Assembly (NCBI GenBank): GCA_018350325.1
Contig: JAEVLN010000012.1
Span: 2,439,991 to 2,503,990, forward strand
DNA length: 64,000 bases
Source of the DNA: Globodera rostochiensis
Taxonomy: Eukaryota; Nematoda; Chromadorea; Rhabditida; Heteroderidae
Direction: 5' to 3'
Shown: positions 37,001 to 49,543 of the stretch, piece after piece
How the letters are laid out: each line of letters starts with the position of its first letter
Position numbering within the stretch: position 1 is the first letter of the stretch
Program-made: the position numbers and the translations under genes
Notes under the pieces: generated by a model
Told to the model about the DNA's origin: nothing
Database searches by the model: none
Seen by the model: the letters and a program-made list of their open reading frames with translations, nothing else

Positions 37001-39397
37001 CAAATTGCATTTTGCTTGGGCGTGAGGAGGGAGGGGGGGGGGGGGGGGAATGGGCCCAGAGAACACAGAGGGGAGGGGGGGGGACTCAGCAAATACAAAC
37101 TTGGAGAGGGGGCAGAGGGGTGCTGCGCGGACACTGCCGAGGACCCTCCAAAAGGGTGATCCTGTAGGCAAACATATCTCCCCCCCGCCCCCTCCCCTTC
37201 AGCGTCCATCCGGATGGATGACAAAGTCCCCCCCCCCCCCCCAATTTCCTCTTTGATGAGGCCGCTCTTCGAAATAGAAAATGTGAAGGGACTTTTATTG
37301 AATTGGGACCAAAATACCTTTGGTGGAGGACAATGATAAATAACACGTAATAGCAGAAAATCTCCGGTGAAAGCCGCTAAACAGCTGGCCAAATGATTAT
37401 GCTCAACAAATGGAAGCCCTTAGGCCCTTTCCATTCATTCATTCTTCGATCACTTCCCGCTTTCCTTTCTTTATATGAATTGGCCAACTCCATTCGCTCA
37501 TTGTACGAACGATCAAAATGTCGCCCAATTTGTGCAATTCTCTCCGGAAATGTTCTGCCGTTTCTGCTGCTGCAGCAATGGGTCCCACGCGCGACGTAAT
37601 TTGAGAGCATTCAGCGACGACGGACAATGAACGACGGGCGATGGGGGGGGGCACATTGACATTTTGGCACCAAATTCAAAAGGAAATTTAAAATATTCCC
37701 CCGAAAGGGATAACATATTGTGTAAAGCCCACCCAAACTCCAAACATTCTGCACTATAAATTCCAATTGGGTACCAATGAATCAAAAACCAACAAAAATG
37801 CGTTCGATGCAAACCGATCTGGATCACCCCCACCCGTAATAAAGAAATAGCCGATCATTCCGACTGACTGATCCACCCCATTATTTTAAGACCCCATATT
37901 ACATTTCTCATTCATATCCCTTTCATTCACCGCTTTACGACCCCCCCCCCCCCCTTCACATTGCACAATTCGACGGATCCCATCCCATCACATTGCCCCC
38001 CCCATCAGTTAGTTTATCTCCTCGGCAGCCCTAATTGTTCGATCATCAGCTCAATCCGACGACTCATTTTTGCTGTTTGTCATCGTCCATAGTAAAAAAG
38101 GGGCGGACGCACAATGCAAAAGACGGCATTTTATGGCCAAAAGCAGATGGACTGGCACAGGGGGAGGGGGGAGGGGGAGGGGGGGGGGGATCGGAAGATA
38201 TATTTTAGATTAGGAAAGGCTAGGGATTGGGATTGGTTGGGTTGGGTTGATGGGATTGAGTACATCCGATCGATTCGGACGACGGCTAAAGTTGCTGCGG
38301 AGTTGAAGAGATAAATAAGTAAGTTTGGGTTGCTTTTTTATAAATTAAAAAGCTTGAACTTTTGATATTCCAAATCACAAATTGTCAGTTTCAAACCGAA
38401 CCGAACGAAAAATTGACAATTATTTTTGTTTGATTTTCGATGTCCCAAATTTACCCGAGAAAGTCAACCTTAAACTTTCCCTGTTCCATAAAGTCAAATC
38501 AAATCAAATCTTCTCAACCAAAGACCTTTCAATTTAGCCAAATCGACTCCCAAACCTTTCACATTTGATTGATCGCCTCTTCGGGCGCTTTGGCCTTAGA
38601 ATAACATTTTGCTTCCCCGTGGCCCTCGGGGGATGGATAAATCTCTCATTGCCCCCAGCGCCGTCTTTGGCCCAAAAAGTCCCCCCCCCCCCCGGAGGAG
38701 GCGACGACTGATTTATGGCCCATCAGCCGAAGGACAACAGCCGAAAAGCGGCAGTCAATTGTCATCTCAGAGGCAGCATTTTAACCTTTTGACGTTGTCC
38801 AAAGCATTTTTGCTATTCCGCTCAGAGAAATGTTCCATTCTTTTTATTAAAGAATGAATTTTGTAATTATTTAAATCACAAGAAGTTGGCTAATTCCGCT
38901 TTGCGTAAGCATGCCACGGCGGGGGAGGCATTTGCCCCGCCCCTTTGCCTTTGGTCATTGCCCCTCGGGGGAGGACGGACGGAAGGACAAGTGACCGCCC
39001 CCTCCCCCCCCCCCCCAGTCGAAGTCGCACATTCACCCCCCCCCTGCACCCTCCCAATGCCCCAAAAGATTCAATTTCCCCCCCCCCCCAAATTCATCTC
39101 ATTTGACCTTCCAACAAATAAACTTTGGCCCACCAAAAAGTGCATTTAAAGCGTAATCCCACAAAAGAGGACGACAAAATTAATAAAAATATATTTTCTT
39201 ATCATTTCATAGAAAAAAATATGTAAAAAGTATGGAATTTGCCTCGGTTTTTTCGACTCGCCAAAATGCTCCCTCCCCCGCCACAGTTTTTCCCTCACTT
39301 TTTGTGTCCCATAATTACAATAATTTATTATCCATCGCGTTACAAATTTAAATTTTTTGTCAAAATTTAGTCTTTTTTTAGCCTCCTCCCCCGGCAG
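34027..39397. other. Gene-poor region with frequent poly-C/poly-G runs
   Basis: About 5.4 kb with dozens of C or G runs of 7 to 16 bases on either strand and no exon chain that could be assigned. It may include the missing 5' exons of unc-5 (signal peptide) and its promoter. Small simple repeats occur, such as the ACATGACCA triplication near 36925. One short acidic open frame is listed separately. Confidence 0.55.
34935..35132 (+). CDS. Possible small acidic exon or protein, unrecognised
   Basis: An open frame of 65 residues begins MFQFDEEWEPRDEARLKQKP and is rich in Glu, Asp and Gly, ending EFVDGGGEFRK. A TTATATAAA string lies about 35 bp upstream of the ATG. Its codon composition looks less like homopolymer noise than that of the surrounding open frames, and a GTGGGG donor-like site lies near its end. 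It has no signal peptide and no recognised domain. It could be a first exon of a gene not otherwise seen, or chance. Confidence 0.2.
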   Translation: MFQFDEEWEPRDEARLKQKPINAENGLRSIENGAEAEGEGLDGGRDFYGDYFVAEFVDGGGEFRK

Positions 39398-42300
39398 AAT
39401 GGACCTGCAACACAACACCAACACTTCTCCTGCCCAAACCCCCGTCCGCCCGTCCAACGCGCCCTCCCCCGTGCCCGTGCCCTCCCTGACACGCTTTATC
39501 CGCCATCCGCAGTCCGACTTCGTCGTCCGGTCCCGCCCCGCTCAGCTTCAATGCACCGCGTCGAATGCACATCGAATTCGCGTCAAATGCAACGCGAAAT
39601 GGGTGAGCGAATTGGAAAAGCTTTTGCGCACATTCGTTGCAACGGCAACCCCTAAAAAAGATTCCCAATTCTCTCCGATTACCCCCCAAAATCCGCAGAT
39701 CCCGCCAAATCTCCCCCCCCCCCCATCACTTTGGGCAGATGTGCGTTTCGATGGGATCCCCCCCCCCCTCCCACTCGTCCCGCCCGCCCGTCCATTTTTG
39801 CCTTCAAAAGGACCGCTTTCCCATCGTTTCCGGCTTTTATAGCCGGAAGGCATAAATTTGCGCCACTGATCATCATTAATTGCCCCGCCCGCCCGGGGGC
39901 TTTTTTGCTTTCCCTTTCCTCCAAATGTCGAAGAGCCCTCGACTTTTTCCCCTCAACTGCGAAAAGAGACAATTCCCGACTAATTAAGCCGCGCCGGGGG
40001 GCTTTGCCCGTGGCTACAAAATGGGGGTGGGCGGGCAGCGGTAAAAGGTCAAAGAATGGACGGACAGTTTTTGTTTCTTTTTGGCATTGGCCTCGGCCAA
40101 CAAATACAAATTCTGTTGAGATTAATGCGGCGAATTGGCCGCTAATTGTAAGTCCGGTCAATCGAATGGAAAGTTTTCTCATTTTGTCAGTCATTCCATC
40201 AAACACTTTGCCCGACTTTGTTTTGCTTTTGCTTTCTTCGGCGTCGCGTGTCACCGCTTCTTCCCTTATCACTCAACCGCCTCCCCCCGGGGGGCTGTCC
40301 CTTATCACCGCTACAAATAACCCAATTTTGCCAGGCTCCGACGAAAATTGGCCCAAAGACAAACAGTCGCTTAAAGAGAACGGAAATGAGACGAATGGGC
40401 GAAAATATTTACAGAAGCAAAATTTGAATTGAATTCAAAAAAATGATTTTAGTTAGACGATCAGCGAGTGCTTCAGGAGGAAGGCGTGGACGCGGACAGC
40501 GCTCTTCCGGTGGTCAGCGCTTCCGTGGACATCCAACGGGCTGAGTTGGACGCCTGGCTCGCTGATCTCGGCGAGTTCGCGTGCCAATGTTGGGCATTCC
40601 GCGGGAAACGGAGAGAAGAGTTGTCGGGGGATGACCGATTGGAAGATTCGGAAGAGGATGAAGAGGAAGAGGACGAAGAAGAAGACGGGAAGGATGAGGA
40701 GGAAGACGACGACGACGGGCAGCGGGGGGCGTCAACTTCGCGTGGGGGACACGGCGACGGCCACGACGGAACAACGACGGGAGTGCGCTCGGAGACCGCC
40801 AAAATTCGGCTGGCATGTGAGTGGGGGGGGGGGGGGTGCCGAGAGGGGAGGGGGCTTCTTTTGGCCCACTGAAAGAGCTTTGGAATTTGCCCTCGGGGAG
40901 AATTTTTGAAATTTGAACCTTTGGCCGAAACGTTCAACGAATTTGTTTGTACCCGCTACACAAAAGCAAAGAGTTCTTTTATCCTATTTTTACCGAAGCC
41001 AACCTTTCCCTACACGAAACTCTTCGGCGGTTTTGTGCCTTTTCCACTCATTTGCTTACTCTCCGCCATTATTTGGACAGTCCCCCCCCCCCCCCTCCGA
41101 TCAGCAAAGCAAAAAGAATGGAGGGACCCAATGGACCCCCCCTCCCCCCAGCGAATTGATCGTTTGCTTCGGCCCTTGGGGGGAAATAAAGGTCAGTCAG
41201 ACGGTGGGGGGGGGGCGGATGAATGAAGATGAGTTGCGGGCGGATGATGTTATGGGGGTGATGGGGATGGGGGTGAAGAGTGTGGAAGATGGACGGACGA
41301 ATGGAATGATTAATGTTCCCTTCCATTTCTTCCATTTCCCTATTCGTCCTTCGTGCCTATTTCTGTCTCTGAACCCAAAGAGAAGAAAGGGCAACAATTT
41401 GCTGCAATACGACGACACACTTTCCCAGAGAATTTTTGTTATTTATTTGTTGGGATGTGAAAGTGAAATTTACGGAGAAATCCCCCGCGGGGGGGGGGAC
41501 ACTTTTGAGCCAAATTTTAAATTTGTGGAGGGAAAAAGGGAAGAGAAGTGAATTAATTGTGAGTCAAATGCAAACCCCCCGAGGGGCTAAAGAGACATCT
41601 GCTCTATGGGTTGGCAGGTCTCTGATGTCCTCTCCCCAATTTCGCCATCATTTGCTTGCCCTAATCATATTGCCATTACCCCCCCCCCCCCCCCCCGAGG
41701 GGTCAGCCAATACCGTAACGATTGTTCCTTTTCTGCTGTTCACCACACAAATTGGCATTTCATCTCTCTGTCCAAAGGGATGTTCCAATTTTAAGGCAAA
41801 AAACATTTTTGGCATTTTCTCTCGGGGGGATTAGTAAAATGAAAATGTTTTGCTTCTTCCGGAAATGTTTGCTCATGCCCTATCACAAATTTGAAGTGTC
41901 ATTTATCAAAAAAATGGGTTGGTTGTCTCTGCTCCTAATAGAAATTGCGTAACCCCCCCCCCCTCAATCCATCCCCCCAAACCCCCCGAGATGTCTCCCG
42001 AGATAAGAAGGCGAATTAATGCGCATGTAATCCCCTCGGGGGACCCCCGGGGTGATTCCCTTTCCCCAATGTCCGTTTGTTTGCCCCCAGGCACATTCCG
42101 CCAGAGGGGACACAACGGTCACGAAGAGCAGAAGAAGTCCATGCCAATGTCAGCCACCCGACCGTCGGTCTGTCCGTCTTCCCCGGGGGACTCATTGCAA
42201 AATGCAAATTTCAAAGGATCAAATTCGTCCCCTGAAGGGACGGGGGGGGGGGACATTCATTGCGTGCACAAGGGGAAAAGGGAAATTGACTTTGGTACTT

Positions 42301-45300
42301 TGCGTTGGACAAACACATTTTTGGAGGGGGCTGGGAAGGGGTGAGATATTATTGCCGGAGGGGTGGGGGGAATGGAGTGTTTTGAACCTCCACGAAGATG
42401 GAAGGAAATTTAACCCTCGAAAAGGAAGTCGTCCAAATGCCCCCCCGGGTATGTTTTATTGTTTAAATTCTGAGAGGAAGCGTTGGAATAAATTCTTTTA
42501 AATGCAAAAAAAGGAATGGATTCATTCGTTTCCCCAACACTTTGTGTTGGTGGTCAAATCTATCAAATCGTTCACCAAACGCACTTTCCATTTTTCTGCT
42601 CTTTTAATATTTAATAATTCATTTAAATTCCTTCAAAAAGTTAATCCCCTCTGGCGATGTAATTGTACGACCAAATTTCCCAATGTGACCGGTCACTTGG
42701 GGGGATTAAAGCGGCGAAGATGCATTTTCGGGGAAATTCGGAGGTCGGCCGAAAACGTTGGCGAAGGGCAGAAGCCCCGGGGGCTTTTGCAGTTTCGACT
42801 TCTGCCGGGCACATTTTGCGGGCATTTTACCTTCTTCTGGCCACCATCGGCACTTTTGCGGTTTGCCTTTGTTTCTTCCAGCAGAGCCCGAGGCAAATCC
42901 ATCACCCAACTGCCCGCGGGGCGCCAAATGGTCAACCGCCCGGGGGGGGGGGGTCTTTTTGAGTGTAATGCGAGCGATCAAAGAAAGAGAATCGGCAACA
43001 AAAAGGCTTTTTCACTGCCCGAAGCGCGGGAAAGCGCCTTTGGCGGTGGCGCCTGCCTTTCAAATTGAAGCGAAAAGCACCCAAACTTAGAAGAAAAAGT
43101 TCGAAGTTTGAACCGCGTAATCGCCCAAAATCCCTCGCGGCGATTTCGTGACTGAATGCCAAAATAATGGGGACCCAATTAATTTTGCGGCGTACTCAAA
43201 GGAGAGAAGAGTCTCCGCCGATCCGTCCGGACAATGGCACAATGGCCATTCCATTCCAGTCCATTTCGTTTCTTTTCCAATTTCCTGCCCCTAATGAGCT
43301 CCCCTCCCACAACGGGGGGGGGGGGGGCTCATTTTTGAGAGGAATCGATTTATTGTTATTGTTGTGGTCAAAAATTCGTTTCAATTCTCATTGAATTCAT
43401 TATGCATCTTCCCGGGGTTTCCCGCCCGAATTTCCCCAATTTGAAGCCCCTAAGGGGCACATCAATCCAATTAGTCGCCGGAAGGGAGAAAAGTGTCCTC
43501 GGGGCCAAAGTTAAGTGGATTAAAAGTGAAGGGAATTGGAAGGGATGAACAGTGAATGAGTGAACGAACAGTGCCCTGGGGCCGAACTTTGGGGGATTTG
43601 GACTTGGCCGCATTTGAAAAGACGGCAAAGTGCCATGTCGCATTATATAATAGCAGTGAAAGCCAAACATCATAACGCCGCATTAGCATCGAAGGAAATT
43701 CCCTAAGGAAAATTGAATTGAATCGCGCGCCGATTGTTACGATCGATCACCCGCCGACATCGAAAAGAGCATCAAAATGATCCGATTGAATGTTTCTCTC
43801 TCCAATTTCGTCTTTCTTCGTCCATTTAAACCGCACAAAATGCCATTATGCTCTCCTTGCGCTCTCTGCAAAAGTCCGCTCCTTTCAAGTCCACTTGAAC
43901 AATTAGGGGAGAGGGGAAGTCGGCAGGAGGAAGAAGCACTTGAGAAGGCAAATTTGGACAAATGTTGTTGCCCGGGGGGCTGATGGGGCCAAGGGAAGGG
44001 ATTGATTGTGCCGACGGGGAGGGGGGGGGGGGGAAGTTGCCGGATTTGGACGAACTAATGAGGCGAACAGAACGCGGCTGAATATGGAGAAGAAGAAATA
44101 GAAATTGGGGGGGGGGGGGGAGGTCATTTGGCTGTTTGTTTTGTTTGTTTTGTTGTCGAGATTAGACAAAATTGGCGGGAGATAATCCTTCCCCCAAAGC
44201 GTTCGGTGCCGACCGCCGCCGTCGCCGCGGGGGTTCGTAAATGGGGGAAATTTTGAATTTAAAAAATTAAACTCTCGTAAATGGAAGAAAATGAATGGCT
44301 TTTGCAGATTTGCGGAAGCATTTTGCCCAGGGGCCAATCGCTCGGCGCGTCGAGGAGGGAAAAACGGTGCAATTGCATTGCCAGCCGCCGGACGGGGACC
44401 CGCGGCCCGAAGTTTGTTTGTTTGGCGCCAAACAATTCCACGGCTTCTTGCAGGTCCATTGGCACAAAAACGGGCAAATTGTACACTTTGCCCCGGGGAG
44501 TCCGCTTATCCAAGCGGCTGACGGAAGTCTGATCATAAGCGCGGCACGACTCGCCGACTCCGGCAATTACACTTGCGAGGCGCGCAACCCGGCAAATCGA
44601 CGGCTCAGTGAAGCTGCACAACTGGAAGTGTACGGTAAGAGGAGGGAGGACAGGATGGGTACGGTACTCGGGTAGCGACGTTAAGGTGAAGATTTTAAAA
44701 TTGGCACGGTACTCGGGTAGCGACGTTAAGGTCAAGATTTTAAAATTGGTACGGTACTCGGGTAGCGACGTTAAGGTCAAGATTTTAAAATTGGTACGGT
44801 ACTCGGGTAGCGACGTTAAGGTCAAGATTTTAAAATTGGTACGGTACTCGGGTAGCGACGTTAAGGTCAAGATTTTAAAATTGGTACGGTACTCGGGTAG
44901 CGACGTTAAGGTCAAGATTTTAAATTGGTACGGTACTCGGGTAGCGACGTTAAGGTCAAGATTTTAAATTGGTACGGTACTCGGGTAGCGACGTTAAGGT
45001 CAAGATTTAAAGTTGGAAGTGAAAATATTGGGCCGCCGAGACCCAAAAGAAACCCCCGGGATTCATTTAATGGAAGTCTCCCCGTCCATCCGTCGGCATT
45101 CACTCATTGACTGTCCTCTTATGCAATTCGTCCGCCGTCGATGACGAAAAAGTGAATGAATGCACATCAAAAGTGCCGTCCAAATGAATGAATGGCGTGC
45201 CGAAAAGCGAAGTCGAACGGAAAGAAAGAAAAGAGACCAAACGCATTCACTTTTTGGGGGTTTTTTGGATGGAGTGGACAGCGGTCGAGAGGCACTTGGA

Positions 45301-48300
45301 CGGACGGAAGGACGGACGGATGAATGGCATATCCGATATCAAAAACATCAAAAACTCCGCTTAATTCAATTTTAAAAACTAAAAAATTGCTCATTGGCAT
45401 AGAATGATTTCTGAATTTGCCCTCCTTTCAGTGGACGGCGTTTGGTCCCCGTGGTCCGAGTGGGAGGGCGTCTGTGCCGTCCTCGTCTGCCCCGTCCTTT
45501 CTTCTGAGTTGGCGATGGTTCGTGGCGACGCGGCTGCTGTTCAGCGCGTATTGCCGCAGCAACGTCGGACGCGTTCTTGTAACAATCCGGCACCGCTGAA
45601 CGGCGGCACACAATGCGCGGGTCCGGCCGAGGAACTGCGCGAATGTACGCACGGCTGCCAATGGGACGGCGCCTGGGCTCAGTGGACGCCGTGGGGACGC
45701 GACTGCGACGCAAACTGTCGCCGATGGCGGAACAGAGAGTGAGTGAGTCGCAATCGGAACACGAAAACTGTGGCAGATATTCTAAAGTAGGGTTGCTCCC
45801 CGACCCTTCGGGGGCGGGAATGTCGGGGGTCGGGGAGGTCGGGGTTGGCCATGTCGGGGGTCAGGGTCGGGGGTGTCCAATTGAGGTTGAGTAGCAACCC
45901 TAAAGTGTTGAAATCGAACTCGAACCTTCAAAGGTGTACAGCTCCGGCCCCGTCTAACGGAGGCGCGCCCTGCGCTGGCGGCGACGCTCAATGGCGCAAT
46001 TGCACCGGCTCGGACGACCTCGGCCTTCCCACACCCGCCCATTGTCGTCCGGACTTTATACAGCCGAACAATTCGCCCTCAAGCCATATAAAGTCGTCCT
46101 CCGACGCTGTCCCTGCACTTTTTGACTCGAATATGTACGTTTTGGCCTCGTTGGGCTGTGTAGCGTTTTTGCTGCTGGTCATCGCCGTCCTCTGCGGTGC
46201 GCTCCTTTGCCGGAAGTCCAACCTAAGAGTGCCGAAGAAGAAAAACAGAGACGCCGGAGGGCACAAGAGCAGCGCACAATGCGGCCTGTTTTTGGACAAG
46301 GACGAGAAGATGTACTTCCCTGGGGCAGCAGTGGCGGCCACCACCGAAGATGGTGAGATGGGAGATAAACCCTCCCGGGGATGGAAGGGTTTCGAAGGTT
46401 CTGAATTCTTTAGAATTTGTTTGTTTGTTTTCAAATTTTAGGTTTTTGAAAAATATTTAAAAATTTGAAGAACACGGAAACGTGCGCACTGTGCTACTGA
46501 GTGCGGAACAGAAGCAAGCTTTGTTGGCCGCCTCGTCCGCCTCTGGCGACGCTTTCTGCGTCTCTAACCAATCAACGCCCGGAGGCCGTTTCTTCTCCCT
46601 GAAACCCGGAGGGCTTTCTACCCACGGAAGGTGCGAATGGGAGGGGAGGAGGAGCATTGATCACTCAGTGATCAGAATTTGTTGGGCGGTTTGGATTTGA
46701 TTTAAATTGCCATCATCGATCGGATCGCCAAGGTACCGCCGTAACCCTCCGCCGCCGCATCTTCCGCCGTGGACTCCGCAACTGCACGCGACCGTCTCGA
46801 CGCCGACGTCTGCCGCCGCTCGTCTCACCGCCCTCCTCCACTCGCCGTCCAAAGGCACAGTCAACAATTACACAGTGCGCAGTTGGAACAGCGGGGGCGG
46901 GGGCACAACGACGGGGCCGTACGCCTCCACGGGGCTGGCAATGGCCAACGGTCGGCGGCAACCGCGCGGGGGCGACGTGGCAGGTTGTTTCGCTGCAGGG
47001 CATTGATGAATACCTAAGCCCCTTTTTGCGTCCACAGGTTCCCAAGCTGCACTTCTGCCCGAGTACGGCTCTTCCTTCTCTTCCCAAGGGTCCGGCGGAA
47101 GCGGACGCTTCCGGCGTCCTCCGTCCTCCCGCCAACGGCACAGATGCCCTCCGGCGGTGGAAGAGAACAATTACGCCACTCTCTACGAGGAGCTGACCGC
47201 ACGGCCAGAGACTGTGCCCAACCCGTCCTCCTCCTCCGGCTCCGATTCGATCACATCGGCGGAGTACGCACTGTCCAGTTCGGCGGACACGCGGCCTCTT
47301 CCCGCGGGTTCGGACAGTTCCGAGAGGGACGGGCCAACATTTGTGGCTGCCGAAGTTGACGGGGAAAGCACGCGAATAGAGGTGAGAGAAGGCGCTTAAA
47401 CGTCCCCGTCCGTCTCGCTCTTCTCGAACGTTTTCTTCGTCGGTTCAGCTCCGTCGAAGCGGTGCCGCCCTGACAATTGGCGAGCGCACTTTCTCCCGCA
47501 CGCGCACTTTGTTTCTGTCCGTGTCGGACGACGCGGCGGAGCGGCCGTCACTGGCTGACGGGGACACGTGGCTGTCTCCAACAGTGGCGTTCGGCTTCTG
47601 CGACCAGTGTTCATCTGCGTACGGAATGGCACGGCCGGTGGTGCTTAGCGTGGACCATTGTGCCGCTCTGTTCCCGCGGGAGCACTGTTGGCACTTTGCT
47701 CTGCACGCGCAGCTGACCGACGACGTCGCGTCGAACGCGTCGTGGGTTTGCGTTTGGCAGTCTGACGACCAAATTGGATCGGACGACAACTTCGGCGTGC
47801 AAATGGAACGCCAACGATGGCATTTGCTGACGCGGAGGAGCGGAAGATTCCTTTTGGCCGGAAGAGCGCGTCGGGCACACGTCGCCCCTCAGAAACGGGT
47901 GGGCATGGCTTAATACTCGCAGATTTTCCGATGCTAATTGTTTTGTCCCCCAAAGGTCCATCTCTGTGCCTACTGGACCCCTCCGGCGTCGCTCCGTCGC
48001 GCCGTGCCGCCTCCGCCCCGTCCGGCGGACTGTTCGACGAATCCGTACGACCCGGTGCCAATTGGTTCGGTTGAGTTGGCCCAGCTTCGCGTGTATTGTG
48101 TGCTGGAGACAGCGATGAGTGTGCAAAGTGTTCGTCAGCAAGAGGAGCAGCAACTGGACGGCGTTCTGCTCGCCGAGACGGACAATTTTTTATTGGCACC
48201 CAAAGGGCCGTTGTGCTGTTGCCTGGAACAAATCGCATTCCCCGGCGGCGAAGGACATCCCTGCGGGGGCAGCCAGTACCTGGTGAGGAACAGACGAAAT

Positions 48301-49259
48301 TTATGTTCCAGAACAAATGCTTTCGCCTTGAAGCATAGAGTTATTTCAATAAATTTAAGATTTGTGATATACGGTCTCAGTTTAGGATTCAAAATTGGCA
48401 CAGTTGCCGTCGAATTCGTTACTTTAAGGAGATTCCGGACCATGTGCATCGCTGGTGTGCCCAAAACGGACTGCACTTCCAGCTCAGTGTGCCCGGTGTG
48501 CCGTCGCCAACTCCGTCTCCGGCACTTCCGCGTTCGCTCTCCGGCCGAATCGTTCTCTACCAGAAGGGCAACACGGCCGACCGCCAAGTGCTCTCTTTTG
48601 CGGTCGATGCGGACGACCAAAACACTTTTTGCAAAAAGGTAATCGATTTTTTGTGCTTCGATCGATTATTTGTACTTCGATCGATTCTTTGTGCTTCGAT
48701 CGATTCTTTTTTGTTCTTGTCCTCAGATGGGCCGCGATGATTCGTCTCTGTCGCGACTGAGCGCTTTCGGCACGGATCAGCTGGTCTCAACGCAGTTGCA
48801 GCTGGCAACATCAGTCCGGGCTCAGCTGGCCAAAGTGTTGGAGGAGGGCGTGCCGGACTGGCGGGCGTTGGCGGACAAATTGGGCCTTTGTGGATACATT
48901 CGGGTGGCCCCCCCCTGTCCTTCGGCGGCCCGAATAACTGTTACAACATTCAGTTGATTGAGACGGAACAGCAGCCCGCCCTGACTTTGCTTGACCTTTG
49001 GGAGGCCATCCACGCGGGGTCCGAACGCGCTCTTCTCGACCTGCTCCAGCACCTCCGCGTGTTGGGCCGTGCTGATGTCGTCCGCCTTTTGGAGCAGTGC
49101 CTGACGACCAACCACTCTGGTGAACAACAGCAGCAGCAATTTGTGCCAATGGCATGCCCTCAAGCAGTGTCTCATTGCCCTGCCGCAGCACCGTTTTGTT
49201 CGTTGAATGTGTTGCCGGAAGAAAGTCGGGACGAGCTGAGGAGGGCGTGCAGCGAATGA
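39398..49259 (+). CDS. unc-5: UNC-5 netrin receptor, 5' end missing
   Basis: UNC-5 is the repulsive netrin receptor for axon and cell migration. Exons: 39398-39602, 40453-40816, 44308-44411, 44454-44634, 45432-45738, 45934-46352, 46471-46630, 46733-46983, 47038-47382, 47449-47898, 47956-48282, 48429-48638, 48727-48903, 48954-49259. Ig1: SRPAQLQC to FACQCWAF, broken by an acidic insert. Ig2: YLRKHFAQGP, VQLHC, DSGNYTCEARNPA. Two thrombospondin type 1 repeats: VDGVWSPWSEW with RRTRSCNNPAPLNGG, then WAQWTPWG with CTAPAPSNGG. The transmembrane segment is VLASLGCVAFLLLVIAVLCG. Then come a juxtamembrane Ser/Gly linker, ZU5 (GAALTIGERTFSRTRTLFLS), UPA, and a C-terminal death domain (PDWRALADKLG, LTLLDLWEAIHAG). 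The first exon listed follows an acceptor, so its Met is probably internal; no signal peptide is seen, and its exon must lie upstream. Confidence 0.92.
40817..44307 (+). other. Large unc-5 intron, homopolymer rich
   Basis: This 3.5-kb intron separates the Ig1 and Ig2 exons. It is full of C/G runs and short low-complexity frames on both strands, none with domain features. It is many times longer than the other introns of this window. Nested genes were looked for and not found. Confidence 0.6.
44661..45017. repeat. 44-45 bp tandem array, eight copies, in unc-5 intron
   Basis: Copies start at 44661, 44706, 44751, 44796, 44841, 44886, 44930 and 44974 with ACGGTACTCGGGTAGCGACG. The first six spacings are 45, the last two are 44 after loss of one A in a run. 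Copies differ by only a few bases. The array begins 27 bp after the donor of the Ig2 exon. Because 45 is a multiple of three it is open as VRYSGSDVKVKILKL repeats, but it has no in-frame link to the exon. Confidence 0.96.
48645..48715. repeat. Short tandem repeat TTTGTGCTTCGATCGATT, about 3.5 copies
   Basis: An imperfect unit of about 20 bp, TGTGCTTCGATCGATT with a TGTACTTCGATCGATT variant, fills most of the intron 48639-48726 just before the unc-5 death-domain exon. Confidence 0.8.
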
Positions 49260-49543
49260 CGTCACGTCACGTCATGTCACTAGTCCACGGACAAAAGCGA
49301 ACGAAGTTCGGCAAGTTCGATCAACGGAGAATTCGTATTTTCATTTTTGTGCTTTCTCTTTCCTCCCAAATGCAGATTTATTATATACAAATACAAATAT
49401 ATAATGTATTTAAACATAAAACTTCCGGCATTATTTTTTGGCCCGTAATGTTTGGGTACGGTACGCGTATTGGCGGGTGGCTACTGTATCTCTCTCTTTC
49501 TCTGCGCACCGCGACGTGTAAATGTCCGGTGTTTCTTCTCCAA

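Noticed and set aside
40473..40937. Minus-strand Ser-rich frame opposite the acidic UNC-5 insert
   Set aside because: It is the antisense of GAG/GAA/GAC codons. The plus strand matches the UNC-5 Ig1 sequence on both sides.
44608..44967. A plus-strand open frame of repeated VRYSGSDVKVKILKL and its reverse counterpart
   Set aside because: Both are products of the 45-bp intronic array and have no exon linkage.
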